Below are positions 1 to 11,403 of a stretch of DNA of 64,000 nt, in pieces; within the stretch, counting starts at the first letter, position 1; the number at the start of each line of letters is the position of its first letter. The DNA is taken from positions 248,001-312,000 of the forward strand of contig JAQOOI010000018.1 in NCBI GenBank assembly GCA_028554645.1. The letters run 5' to 3'. The notes beneath the pieces are model-generated. The model saw only the letters and a program-made list of their open reading frames with translations, had not been told where the DNA came from and did no database searches. The position numbers were made by a program, and so were the translations under genes. Source of the stretch: Omphalotus guepiniiformis. Its lineage: Eukaryota > Basidiomycota > Agaricomycetes > Agaricales > Omphalotaceae.

Positions 1-327
1 TCATCAATACTTCATCTCACTTCAAGCCAAAACATGAAGTTTCAAGTACCAATGCAATGCTTCACTTCGTGGGTAAACAGGTCAACAGAGGTTAGTGTGG
101 CATGCTAAATTTCTTTCACCGGCATTGACAAGAGCTTCAGATCGGCCTATAGGGGAACATTTGCGTGCCACGGAGCTGTTAAAGATTATCAAGGAGTATG
201 CTGTTTAAAAGTGTCAAAAAATAATTTCAGCACGAACTTCTATAAACATCATATCTCTCTTAGTCTTAGCTGTATACAACCCCTTGATCATATAATAGCA
301 GATGGTGCTCACAATATTGCAGTTGTT

Positions 328-390
328 GCTCGCGCTAGGACAGATAGTGCTTACACAATGGCAAGTAGTGCTTGTGCTATGGCAGATAGT
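328..390 (+). repeat. 21-bp tandem array, left arm (3 units)
   Basis: There are three 21-bp units of the type GCTCGCGCTAGGACAGATAG+T, followed by a partial unit. Units differ mainly by transitions at CG dinucleotides. The matching array in the opposite arm has five units. Confidence 0.75.
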
Positions 391-2511
391 GCGTGCGCGA
401 TCTTATATTGCTAGAGAATAACTTCAGAAAGGTGACTATTAAGTAGTATTCTAATCAAAGCAAGCATTAAGCAAATGTGTAATACCTTGTACAACTTGGC
501 AAGATAAGATAATATTGAGATAAGTGTCAAAGCAAGTATTAAGCAAATGAGTATGGTCAACTATATAGTGCTAAGTAAGCACTTTGCAATAAGAATAATG
601 ATCTGATTATAGAAGAACCTTGTCCTTGCATCAATATCATCAGTAAAACAAGCTCAATATTCTGAATACATATAGGAGAAGGTTGTATTTTTCAACACTG
701 TTTCCAGATCTGCAATTAAGCTTGCTGAGAGCCCTAGCTTGCACATGACAGCAGAAGAATTTGATTGATTCAAGATATGAGTGATGATTCCCACAACGAT
801 ATACCAACCAATTTCTTGGTGTTGGCCTTGGAGGGATGGCATGGTAATCTGCTGCCTAGATGAAGAACCATCATATATGAGATTGTCTCAATAGATTCTG
901 AAACAGATTGTGAGATCAAATATCTTGGTGAAAATATTCTTACCTGCTAGTTCTGTGGATAGATAGAGCTTACCTGTTGAAAATAGTGCCTTCAATGCAG
1001 TAGGTACCCAGTCTAACTGCTTATAGGACAGTTCAAGGACCAGTTTTTGACAAAATACAATGTCATAGAGTGTATGATTTATGGACAAGATCAATTGACT
1101 TTCAAGCATGCATATAATGGACTTCTTGTGGCTGAAGTCCAATAGAATGTTAACCTTTTTTTGGCAATTTTTATATCATATTTTGGGCTCTGAATCAATT
1201 TGTGCAGAGATCAACCTGCCCAGGGAGTCTGACTTAGAGCATGAATCAAGAAAATCTGATGGTGTATACTAGCAATCTCAGATGTGCAAACAAGATCATA
1301 ATATTCCCAACTCTGACTTTGATAGCAAAACTGGTGTGTAGCATCTATAGTTAATTTCATATCATATCAATATGTCTGATTGTAGATTCAGCCCAATTTT
1401 CTGTCTAGATATGAAAGTCGACTTGTTTGGTTAGTATGACTACACTCCATGATAGTATCAAAGATAAACTTGCAAATATCCAGGATGGAATCTCCTGAAA
1501 ATTCTAAATATTACTTAAGCCAACTCTAATGTCATTAATATCACTGATCAGGAATAGAGCATATTCAGACCAATGTAAGACCGGTGATATAACATTTAAA
1601 TGATCTCATAGTGTACAGAAAATTATTATTGGAGCTTGTTGATTTCAATATACAGTGATTAGTACTTGCCGTTAGTACTTCAAGTTCAAGTTCATTAAAT
1701 GAGATAAAATTTCACCCTGCAGAAATCAAATTGACGGTTGCAGAGGATACTGACCACTTTCACTTTACACAGGCTGGCTGTAGAGATAAAACAGAGGGGC
1801 AATGATGAAAGGGAGAACACCAAGCTGGCACTGTTACTTTTGAGAATTCATGTTCACTTACAAGATGTATAATCTATTATACAATCCATAATGAACATAT
1901 TTCATGCGAATCTGTATTTTGTGATAATCATATTCTATGGTCTTACATTGGTTCAAATATGCTCTAATTCAATAACGAAATGGAATTGGATCATGCCACT
2001 AGTACTGGACTTGATTTATGGATAAAAGATAGAGTGTCTGTTTTGATTCACTTTAGTCTCTGCCTTCATCTAGGATACTTGGGATATTCTTATAGCTCAA
2101 CCCACTCATTTGCTTAATATGCTTTGATCTAGAATATCACATTTTAATAGTTGACCACACTTATAAGAGATAATACTAGTTAGTATTATCTGTATATTGA
2201 GTTATAACTTATCTATCATCTGTGAGCACAACACAGATATATTAAGTCTACATATGCTATACAGATGGATACATTTAAGCTACTTTTATAGGACCAGAGC
2301 CCTGTGATGCTAATAAAGACCAACAAAGTGATCATGTGGTCATATAAATGTGATAAGATAATTGAGATAAGCATCACTTATCTCAATATTATCTTATCTG
2401 GCTAAGTTGTATGAGGTGTTACACATTTGCTCAATGCTTGCTTTGATCTAGAACACCACTTAATAGTCACCTTTCTGAAGTTCTTTTCCAGCAATATAAG
2501 ATTGCACACGC

Positions 2512-2616
2512 ACTATCTGCCATAGCGCGAACACTAGCTATTATAGCGCAAGCGCTACTTGCCATAGTGTGAGCACTATCTGTCCTAGCGCGAGCACTAT
2601 CTGCCATAGTGCGAGC
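2512..2616 (-). repeat. 21-bp tandem array, right arm (5 units)
   Basis: Inverted counterpart of the array at 328-390, with five units instead of three. The two extra units show that the arms have diverged by unit gain or loss since the palindrome formed. Confidence 0.75.
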
Positions 2617-4244
2617 AACAACTGCAATATTGTGAGCACCATCTGCTATGATGTGATCAAGGGGTTGTATACAGCTAAGACTAAGAGAGATATAATGTTT
2701 ATAGAAGTTCATGCTGAAATTATTTTTTGACACTTTTAAACAGCATAAAGGAGGATGAAGAATATCAGGTGATTCTCCGAGATGAGGTGAAGATAGCATC
2801 GCTCAAAGAAAATGTTCGGGAGGAGCGGGCAGTAAAAGCTCAGGGTGCTCATAGCTCCAACACTGCTGCTGCAGGAGATGTTCGATGTATCTTCAACAGT
2901 CTTGTTAAAGAGGTACGATGCTGTTTTGGACTTCACGGCTTTAAAATTGACTAACAATATCTTCGTTCTAGATGGTCATCCTTCACTCTTGCACAGAAGC
3001 GTGGTCATTCTTGTTTGTGGTCCATGGGCATAAAGACTGTGTGGTGGAACCTGCATGGGCTGTCTCAGACGACGGGGTGGTTGATTCCATAAGAAATGAA
3101 GTGGGTCTTGAGCCCTGGGATATCCTTGCACTCCTTGAGCTTTGGGCAGTCTCCAAGAGTATAGGTGAGTATTAATGGTTTCTATATTACTTGGCCTTGC
3201 TGATGTTTCCTACCACAGTAAACAAGACTTGGACTGCTCAGGAGATACGTCAGGAATGCTCGTCAATAATACTGAGTGGGCTTCGTACGTTGCAAGTTTT
3301 TTTAGTTGATTTATTTGCTTATATTCATCTAGGTCAAATCGTTTGTGCCCCAAACGCTTCAATGAACTACAAAAACTATCGTATAGCGATCGTTCAGAGG
3401 TACGGTGTTCAGCTGATTGGATGGCCCCTCAGAAAGGATAGAAAAGACGAAACCTCCCTGCTGCTGATCATGAGCCCCTCAAAAATAACTTCAATGGAGG
3501 ACGTGCGTGAGCTACATGCAAAGCTACATGCAAAGCTCAGCTCAGGGTCCTGTCGTTGGGCGACAATGACACGTGCAGAGGTTGAGGCAGACAGGAAAGA
3601 GATAGAGGATGCACAAGAGGCCGGGGTAATTGTTGAGAAGGAAAGAAAGCGCCGGAGTGACATTGGCCAGAAGAGAGCTCGTAGACAGCGCAGGGCCGAC
3701 ATGGGAAGCGATGACAAGATCAGTGGTGACGAGGACAGCAGTATGGACGAACCCGAGCTTGAGGTCTCAGCACGACTGAGGAAGAAGACAAAGCAATCGA
3801 AAAAAGTACACACTGGGAGACGTAAAGCAATCACCAACGCCAAACACCGCTCATCCCGATGTTCCTCTAAGCAGGCTCCCACTACGTTCAAGAGTAGTGA
3901 ATTCGTTGAAACTGACTCCGACTCTGATGAAACTGACTCCGACTCTGATGGAAGCGATGAGGAGTAACCGTGTCGAGGTCGCTAGCTTATGCCCTGACAG
4001 GGATGGTTTTTTTCACAGCCTCCTCTGCACCTCTTACTCTAGTATGACCATACTCACCATTAGACAAGCTTCGTGGTTTCATAGATGTAATTCACTTATA
4101 AATATAGTTCATTCTTAACTTAAGATGAGCTTGAGTGCAAGGAAGATAATCTATTTGAACAAAGGTACAGAGATACATAGAATTGATGTAGCCTGGCTAA
4201 TGAGAACAATGAAGACAGAGGAAGGAAAGGTTATCGAAGTGCTC

Positions 4245-4375
4245 TCCTCTCCTCGTTGTTCTAACCGTGCACTCCCTCCTCTCCTCGTCGTTCTAACCGT
4301 GCACTCCCTCCTCTACTCGTCCTAACTGTGCACTCCCTCCTCTACTCGTCCTAACCATGCACTTCCTCCTCTACT
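4245..4375 (+). repeat. C/T-rich minisatellite, about 29-33 bp unit
   Basis: Four imperfect units share the core CCTCCTCT(A/C)CTCGT..TTCTAACCGTGCACTC. Short ORFs across it are low-complexity. It lies just after the 3' end of the disrupted GWP-family gene. Confidence 0.7.
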
Positions 4376-4911
4376 CGTCATTACGATTCGCGCTGTTCAC
4401 TCCCTCCCACCTCATCACCTTCCTGCTCAAGATGGCGGTGTTAACAAAGTGGAGGAGAGCGGTGGTTAAAGAGGAGGGGAGTGCATTACAAATGAAGAGG
4501 AGGGGAGCTTGTCAGTGGAGCGAAGAGGATAGAGAGCACGGCGGTGAGAGCAGAGAGGTGCGAGTGCGACGTTAAGAACCGAAGTTGAAGCCATCTTGAG
4601 TGGCAGGTACAAAGCAGGTAGTAATGTTGAGAGTAGACGTCGTTTTCAACGACGACGAGCAGGCGGGGTGTGCCGGGACAACAGTCGGGAGGCGGCTAAT
4701 CAGGAAAGACCGAAGGTCACGTTGTCCGACATGTTGTTGTTGTGGACAGTGCTCGGAAGAGCTCTCCAAGAGCTGTGAAAGCCTTAAGTCCAGCAAAATT
4801 GTTGAATAAATATTGAGTTGAGGGGCGGGGCATGATCGTATATCGAACTTGATGTGACTCGGCTACTCGTTGTCTGATCTAATATCTTCGATTAGTTGGG
4901 ATTATCAGGTG
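4376..4911. other. Intergenic, no gene seen
   Basis: This stretch is G/A-rich on the plus strand (about 4440-4570) and otherwise mixed. Short overlapping ORFs on both strands at 4570-4810 have no recognisable domain or codon pattern. I call nothing here. Confidence 0.5.
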
Positions 4912-6631
4912 AAGCAAACATTATTATGGGTAGTATAGGGTCAATAGGTAAATTTCGGAAAATTCTGAAAAATTCCCATGGGTGCGGACCACTAATAGGA
5001 TAGCCTGTGCAAAGTGGCTGTGCAAAACAATCAAAAATGCGGTGGGAAAATGCAAAATACTGGAAAAAAACCCGGCGGTTTCTGCCAGAAAAAATCTCAA
5101 AAAAATCCGAAAAAATTCCCAGGGGTCTGGACCACTAGTAGGATATGATCTGCAAGGTATGGGTGTGATACATGCATAAATACTCACATAAATAGCCAAA
5201 TACTGGTCTGATAAATTTCCCCACACTCAAAATAAAATCCAATAAATCTGAAAGAATTTCCAAGGGTCTGAAAGTTCCATAGGATCTGGTGCACAGAATC
5301 ATCATGTACAATAAGCACAAATATCCCCCACAAATGGCCGAATACTTTTCAATATCTTTTCTTATAATCAAAACAACTTTCTAGTGAATCTAAAAAAGAC
5401 TATGTATAGTGAATGTCATTACATGTGGGTGGTCATCATGTCTTGCCTATTGAATACTCTAGAATATCAAACCAGATTTTAGCTTAGTCCTCACAAAGTT
5501 CTATGTGTCTACTATCTTAGTATCACAATTCACCAAAAGAGAGGCAAGCCATAGTAAGATGAAACAACCACTGTGAGATTTTATCTATTCATACACACTA
5601 TCACACTATGATATCTGCAGTCTATATCATGGCCTCACTCAGTCAGTTAGTCACTGTACTTACTACCTGTGTTACATATCTGTACTCAACAGTCTTACTA
5701 TATGTTCTACACTGTGCATATGATAATATAACTTCATCATCTATTCTCAATTCATGATGCATTAGTGAACATGAGAAGTATTACAGTCACCTACAATATA
5801 CATGTATGATATGAGTCTTAGTAGAATGACATCTCATGACAGATCAGTGTCTGCACATATATTCATATACATTTCAGAACATTGAACTCATGGGCTGTGG
5901 AACTGCCAATTTATCTCACTGTTGTTATTTACCAGTGAATGGGAATGCTCTTCTGTCAAGACTAGCAGCATAGAATAATAAGCAATGATATAAGCAGGAA
6001 TAATATTGTTACATATGATGGACAGAATGTGTTATTATTGTGATCTATATGGAAGTCCTTCCAAGACAGGGTGCTTTGAGTCTAGTATTTATGTCTATTC
6101 TATGCTTTGCTAAAACATAAATATACTAGTACTAACTAAATATCACCTACTACACTTTTTTTCTTTCAGATTCATGGAGCATGAGAAAAATATTAAAACT
6201 ATATTTGGCTATTTGTGGGGATATTTGTGCTTGCTGTACATGATGATTCTGTGCACCAGATCCTATGGAACTTTCAGACCCCTGGAAATTTTTTCAGATT
6301 TATTGGATTTTATTCTGAGTGTGGGAAAATTTATCAGACCAGTATTTGGCTATTTATGTGAGTATTTATGCATGTATCACACCCATACCTTGCAAATCAT
6401 ATCCTACTAGTGGTCCAGACCCCTGGGAATTTTTTCGGTTTTTTTTTTGAGATTTTTTCTGGCAGAAACCGCCGAGTTTTTTCCAGTATTTTGCATTTTC
6501 CCACCGCATTTTTGATTGTTTTGCACAGCCACTTTGCAAAGGCTATCCTATTAGTGGTCCGCACCCGTGGGAATTTTTCAGAATTTTCCGAAATTTACCT
6601 ACTGACCCTATACTACCCATAATGTTTGCTT
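4912..6631. mobile_element. Foldback element with about 450-bp inverted arms
   Basis: The left arm (4912-about 5365) is repeated inverted at about 6180-6631. The outer ends read AAGCAAACATTAT..GGGTAGTATAGGGTCA on both sides, with TTA duplicated in the left copy. The arms contain repeated blocks of the type GGTCCGCACCCGTGGGAATT. The loop (5366-6180) is AT-rich and holds no transposase. ORFs in the two arms mirror each other, which is expected of an inverted repeat and not evidence of a gene. I see no clear target duplication. Probably a non-autonomous TIR element. Confidence 0.75.
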
Positions 6632-7030
6632 TGGCATTTGATGGATTGATGGCTCAAAAAAGCGCCCAAAACACCCTAAAATGCAGATCTAGTGAGTGTG
6701 GGAAAAGGTAACCTAAAGCAGGTCTACTGACCATGGGAAATATATGTACCCAAAGCGGACTGGTGTGTAAGTTGATAGACTGTGGACAAAGTATCCTAAT
6801 GTAGAGCTATAGTCCATGAGAAATGAAAAACCTCTCAAAGCGGTCAAGCAGCCCTCTATACTGATTTCAAACTCAGCTACATGCCGGAGTATGGCAGATT
6901 TATAAACCCTACTTCTAACCCTACCTTGTCCTGCGCTTTTGCAATACAGCTTGTGAGTGACTTCCTTCTTTTTTAAAAAGAACCTACCACATCTGATGAT
7001 TCACGACAAAGATGGGCCAACATCGCGGAA
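6632..7030. other. Intergenic, no gene seen
   Basis: No ORF of note. It holds short A/G-rich repeats of the type CCCAAAGCGG/CATGGGAAAT at about 6690-6850. It lies between a foldback element and the 3' end of a minus-strand gene. Confidence 0.4.
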
Positions 7031-7056
7031 GTACGGGAAAAAGTTCACGGGGCAGT

Positions 7057-8563
7057 TCAAGTATCAGTCACAGACGGCATATCTTTGTCGCCAGTCATAT
7101 CGATAAGGGGGACATTGGTTTTATTAACCAGCTCCTTCTGCTGCGACGCGATGCTCTGATAGCTCTTCATCAGCAAATCCCGCATTTGGAGCTGGAGACT
7201 GATCTGATGGTTGACTGTGATAAGTTTAAAGCGAGTCTCGAACTCCAGCATGGTGAGGCTACGATCGGTAGGCCCACTAACGGATTTGAGCACCGCGAGA
7301 TTGGCACGGTCAATGAGTGACTGCACAACCGAGTAAGATAAAGTGGAGACAGGGTCTAAAGAAAGATAGGTTAGTTGAAAAGTCGCTAGCAGCAGTACAA
7401 AAATGTAACACGTACTAGGAGGTGCCAGAGGTGGATTGAGCATAGAGAAGTTATGCGCCCAAGTAGGAGGGGCCGCCACGACACTAACCACCTCCATCTT
7501 AGACTTCTTGGCAGGAGGATTGATGATACTCTTATCCATCGTGGCAACTGCCTTAAAGGTATTGTCGTGAAGTAATAAGCATGCGTGGTATCTCAGAAAA
7601 GTGGAGATATCTTATGGGGTGATTAGTCAATGCGTGAGGCTATGAAAGGAGCGTTAAGTCAGCATAACATTTGTAGCAAGGGTTGTGGTCTTACTCTTTT
7701 AACTGCCACGACGCTAGGCTCAACCTTTGGAGTAAAGGGAGCAAAGCGTGTAACTACTTCAACTGCCGCGAGGTTGAGAGTCTGAAGTGAAGTACAGAGT
7801 TTTAGCAAGATAGCAAGACTGTTCAGGGTAGTGTTGTGACCTACCGTGGTGTTAGTAGTGGAATCTGCAATAGAGGGGGATTCATTGTCACCCATAGCAA
7901 TATCGCTACCTGCCGCGTCATCATCAACCTCCTCGTCGCTACTATCAATATGAGCTTGGGACACAATATGCTTGCGAATCTAAGAAGAAGTTTAGTACCT
8001 GTTGTTAACCAAGAAAAAGGGATGATTACTTACGTGGCGACTTGTACGAACACGACCTTTGCCTTTGACAGGCACCGGTGTTACAGCAGGTGGAATGGGT
8101 GTAGCCACGGCGACCTTGGGAACCTCCTTGGGTTTACCAAACTGAACACATTTATCGCGGTATGGACCAAGTAAATAATGAGTTGGTGTATACTTCGCAG
8201 TAACTGGGTCCCGCGGCAGTTGTTCAAAGAAGAACAGCATGAACGAGCAGATGTCAGTGTTAGCCAATGTGGCATCAGGATGAGCTTTCCAGAGCTTGAG
8301 CTAAAAAGTGTAAAGTTAGTAGAAGAAAGGAAAAGATGTAAGAGCATCAGAAGACTTGCGAGTTTTTGTGCGCATGACATCACAACACAATTAGCATTGT
8401 CAACACCGTGTTTGGCTCGCCGCTCGCTGAACAATTTGTAAAGAGGGGCTACGTCTTCTACGAGAAACTGGACATCAACAGAAGAAGTATTAGTGGACAT
8501 AAGTGAATCTGATAGGAAGAACTTAGTGTTTGGAGGTCCTTTATACCTGGCCAGGGCAGTCAT
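7057..8563 (-). CDS. Multi-exon gene of unknown function, fungal hypothetical
   Basis: Reading from ATG at 8563, the first exon encodes MTALARYKGPPNTKFF... through FLVEDVAPLYKLFSERRAKHG. Further exons (approximate) are 8302-8034 (LWKAHPDATLANTDICSF..LPRDPVTAKY), 7980-7845 (acidic, SSDEEVDDDAAGSD), 7781-7697, about 7550-7420 (basic PPAKKSK) and about 7365-7057. The last exon has a leucine-rich, probably coiled segment (LQLQMRDLLMKSYQSIASQQKEL) and ends in TGA. Introns are short with GTAAG/GTAGG donors. The first splice is uncertain: a donor near 8383 keeps the frame. No catalytic motif is visible. Acidic and basic patches suggest a nuclear protein, which is inference. Reading frames look undamaged, in contrast to the surrounding transposons. 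Confidence 0.55.
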
Positions 8564-8942
8564 GACTAGGAGGAAACTTGTCAGTGTAGAACTCTAATTC
8601 CGCGATACCTACCGTCTTTCAAAGTTGACGCGGCGGAACATATGGTACTTTACCAAAGTTCACAAGTGCTCAGAACAACTGGGGACAGTTGTAATTTCAA
8701 AGATGGGGAAGGGTTGCAGGATTAGAAAAGTACCACGTACAATTGCGTAAATTTCGAAATTTTGTATAACAAGGAAAAATGTCACACAGCTTAAATTCAC
8801 TCTATGAAACAAGAAGCTAAATAACATTGCCTGGTAATAAAATAAAGAAAACAAGCTTTGCGATACTACAAATACTACGAGACTAAAAGCATTTACTTCC
8901 GCGAAACCAATGCAAGAAAATGGACGAAGAAGGCAGTGACCA

Positions 8943-9360
8943 CTATTTCTGATATGCCTGATGTTCGGAGGATGCATTGATTGATTTGAGCTCCCCAGCC
9001 TCGATGGCGGGAAGGATCTTCTCATCTACAATCAATTGAGCAAGGTCACCACTAAGGCGGACCTGTGTCAAGTAATCACATCTGAAGTTGTAGTATCCCT
9101 ATACTAAAACATCTGCAAGTTTGTCAATTTTGGCTTGAGTCATTTGCTGAATGCCATGCATAGCGGCGACTTGTTCATTCAGGTGATCGGTTAACGAGGA
9201 TGCCTCAATTTGCAATGACATGGCATCTAAAAAGAGGGTAAGACGAAAAGAAGAAGTGGAAGGGAGGAGAACATACAACAAGCAGAAAAGAGTCCACAGT
9301 TGTGGAAAGCTTCATCCTCCAACGCGATCTTGTGAATTCCATAGCAAAAAGTACATGCAG
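8943..9360 (-). pseudogene. 3' end of a second minus-strand gene, cut off by an LTR fragment
   Basis: An exon at about 9360-9297 reads ACTFCYGIHKIALEDEAFHN. The next exon (about 9232-9105) reads DAMSLQIEASSLTDHLNEQ.. and looks like a coiled coil. A short intron (GTATAG..ACACAG) leads to the last exon, which ends ..ASSEHQAYQK and a stop at 8943-8945. Upstream of 9360 the sequence turns into the gypsy LTR fragment at 9372-9730, so the 5' part is missing. The layout (a CxxC piece followed by a coiled tail) recalls the 3' half of the gene at 55.2 kb, but the similarity is weak. Function unknown. Confidence 0.45.
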
Positions 9361-9371
9361 AGTTCTTTTTG

Positions 9372-9730
9372 CTCATGAGGCTATTATGCCAGTGTGTGTA
9401 GTGTCTTCCTTCCTAAGTTCTGTGGATTACACAGATACTTGAATAGCGACTTCCAGACGAAGGGCTCTTTGCCAGGCAGTGTGGATCTGACCATACTGTA
9501 CAGTCTCGCAGCAGGTAGTTATTTCGTCAAAGGTCTAGAGGCATATCAGCCATGAGGTCTTGATGCATACTCGTACATCATAGTCCTTTCACTTCAAGCC
9601 TTTAACTATTCTTGTTCTATGTTCTAGCTAGCACTATGGGACATAGTCTAGCCCTTTATTCCCATCATATTCACAGTAGAAATCGTTTAATTTCAGGCAT
9701 TTCAGATGTGTATGTGTTTTCAGCGCAACA
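9372..9730 (-). repeat. Fragment of gypsy family-A LTR (5' part)
   Basis: It matches the end of the LTR copies at 24059-24417 and 61395-61753, about 95% by eye, and ends at the same CAGCGCAACA terminus (TGTTGCGC on the minus strand). The rest of the LTR is absent. Confidence 0.8.
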
Positions 9731-9803
9731 ACGGCAGATAGACAGAATGTGAGTACACTTTGCACTGCATGAAGAAAAGCTGTGAGCTTACGACACATCA
9801 TGT

Positions 9804-10911
9804 TAATGTGCAAAAATTAGACTGAGAGGGAGTCTCAAGAAACAACCTCTAACTCAATTCTAGAGGGGTTTGTGGAGGTGTGGCTGGCATTGTCAAAGGT
9901 TCCGCACAGTTAAACTCAACAATCAAACTCAATACTGAGCTAGCAAGTGTCTGCAGTCCACTCTGAACAGGGTATAAGTGACAGGGCAACTCAAAAACAC
10001 AGATTCAAGACAGAGGGCAACTAGTTTCTCAGGGGTTCAGGGGGATGATTCAGGGCAATAAGCAGAGTGGGCAACTCAATCAAATGGTCCAAACAGTGAC
10101 AGTATCAATCAGAATAGTAGCAGCAACAGTTTCAGCAGGCAGAACAGCACAGACAAAACAGCAGGGACAGCAACAGTTTCAGTATCTCTCTCAATGTTTG
10201 CCACAAACGACTTTACAGAAGTTTGCACAACTGGTATATTTCTCTATAACTGAACTCCTAAGAGCCAGGCAATTTTTGTCTAGAAGAAGTTCTGCTTTGG
10301 TAGTGAGCCTAGGCAGTCCTAACTTAAGGAAAAATATCAAGTAGGTAGTTCTTATATACAGGTCAGAAAATAAATATAGTAAATCTCAAAATTGTAAGGG
10401 AATCTGAGCAGAGTATATAGAATAGATAACAGAAAGACTAATTGAGCAGGGATTGGTGTCTTTTTAGGTATTTTTGTAGGAATTTTTCAGTTAGATACTG
10501 TCATGTATAGGTATCTTGGTATAAAAATTGTTATTAAAATCACTTTGTCCATATAGTGGCTTGGCAATCAAGTCCAGGATATCTAACCAGGGTGTACAGC
10601 ATGCAATATCAGTCCAGAATGGTGCCATATGACAACATCTTTTATGATTTTGAAATTTGCAACTCTTTTGATTTTCCTAACTGGAGGCTGCTGGTGAGAT
10701 TCCTAGCATATCCAGTGGTTATTTCTTCGTTTCAGAGGTCATCTAGACCCTACTCTGTTGTTACTATCATCCACAAGCTGTACAGTAGCACATGTGTCTA
10801 TCTGGCCAGATCTTGCATCTGATTTGTCTCCAGGAGGTACTTCTCCTTTTAGCTGGTTCTAGCACCAAGCTATGGGCAGTATTATGTCCAATAATTGTTT
10901 ATTCTTCCCTA
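9804..10911 (+). repeat. 1.1-kb inverted repeat, left copy (gypsy 3' end plus probable LTR)
   Basis: It matches 14770-15882 in inverted orientation. It begins with the last codons of a pol gene (AATGTGCAAAAATTAGACTGA, like the integrase end at 15860-15880), then a GGGGTTTGTGGAGG-like purine tract, then a long non-coding block with a TATAAAAAT box near 10520. I read it as integrase end, 3' UTR/polypurine tract and LTR of a gypsy relative of family A. The Gln-rich ORF at 10045-10344 is repeat sequence and not a supported gene. Confidence 0.65.
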
Positions 10912-11233
10912 GCACAATGAGTTTATATCCCTCTACAATAGCATAAAGCTTTTGTCTTGATCCCAGACCTCTGTCTGCAGATTCAGGAAAGTTTTTCATC
11001 AAAGCCTCCTTAAATGCAAGCCAATCTAAATTTCTGACTGCTTCAAGCTGTTGAAATTCTGCTTTAGTATGGAACTCCATATATCTGAGAGCCAACATGA
11101 CCTTTGCAGCATCAGTCTTAGTTCCAGTGGAGACAAAGATGGGTTTCTTCGCTTTACTCTGGGCAATGTCTATTAGCTTAGCCTTGCTGACAAAGAAAGA
11201 TATAAACAATAATGCAAAAAACACATCTTGCAA
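10859..11233 (-). pseudogene. Gypsy gag fragment (element C)
   Basis: The minus-strand reading includes ALRYMEFHTKAEFQQLEAVR, then LDWLAFKEALMKNFPESADRG and SRQKLYAIVEGYKLIVLGKN. This matches the layout of the capsid-like gag of element A (ALKYMTYETRKELATLDAAS..DWEIFRVALLDCYPDSS..SKQRLMSVIEKYM). It starts about 170 bp downstream of repeat C (11404-12416), where gag would follow a 5' LTR. It is cut off inside the inverted repeat at 10911, so no zinc knuckle or pol follows. Partial and certainly non-functional. Confidence 0.7.
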
Positions 11234-11403
11234 GCATTAGAAAGTTGTCTTCCAAGCTCTTCACAAAATATTGTAAATACACTGAAGAGTTCCTGATAGC
11301 AAGTAGATGTAGAATCTATCTCGTCAAGAAATTTCTCCATGAGAGTAGCAAATGCTTAAATTCCAAAGAGCCCTAGACAAATCTTGGTATCTGATATCAA
11401 GGC

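Larger units (their letters stand above)
197..2747. mobile_element. Foldback element with long inverted arms and 6-bp target duplication
   Basis: The arms are inverted copies. The left arm runs from 197 (TATGCTGTTTAAAAGTGTC) to about 520 and the right arm from about 2425 to 2747. A secondary inverted match lies between about 530-575 and 2105-2160. The element is flanked by AAGGAG at 191-196 and 2748-2753. The interior (about 580-2400) is AT-rich and I see no transposase, so it is non-autonomous. Each arm carries a 21-bp tandem array of different length. The short ORFs in the arms are by-products of that array. The 6-bp duplication does not by itself fix a superfamily. Confidence 0.8.
147..3967 (+). 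pseudogene. Basidiomycete-specific protein of unknown function (GWP-motif family), split by a foldback element
   Basis: The exon ending at 196 reads ...IGEHLRATELLKIIKE. The reading resumes in frame at 2754 as DEEYQVILRDEVKIASL after the 2.55-kb insertion and one copy of AAGGAG are removed. Introns that keep the frame are about 2913-2971, 3165-3218 and 3285-3332, all GT-AG and 48-59 bp. The last exon (3333-3967) contains YKNYRIAIVQRYGVQLIGWP, then a Lys/Arg/Glu-rich coiled segment, and an acidic and basic tail ending in a duplicated ETDSDSD unit. I recognise the middle part (WDIL..LELWAVSK, QECSSIILSGL, RYGV..GWP) as a large Agaricomycete family with no known function. The 5' exons lie at or beyond the window edge, and a taa blocks one reading upstream of 147. 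The last three exons are undamaged, so the insertion looks like the main lesion. Exon limits are my inference. Confidence 0.6.

Noticed and set aside
2467..2799. ORF with Ala-rich SACAMADSA repeats
   Set aside because: Produced by the 21-bp tandem array, whose length is a multiple of three and so stays open by chance.
4924..6622. Paired ORFs on opposite strands (5226-4924 and 6368-6622, 5371-5135 and 6174-6410)
   Set aside because: They are the same sequence read in the two arms of a foldback element and are not independent evidence for a protein.
10045..10344. Gln-rich ORF, with a mirror ORF at 15333-15707
   Set aside because: Both lie in the non-coding part of the 1.1-kb inverted repeats. 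The composition follows a CAG/AAC-rich repeat stretch, and no domain or codon conservation is visible.
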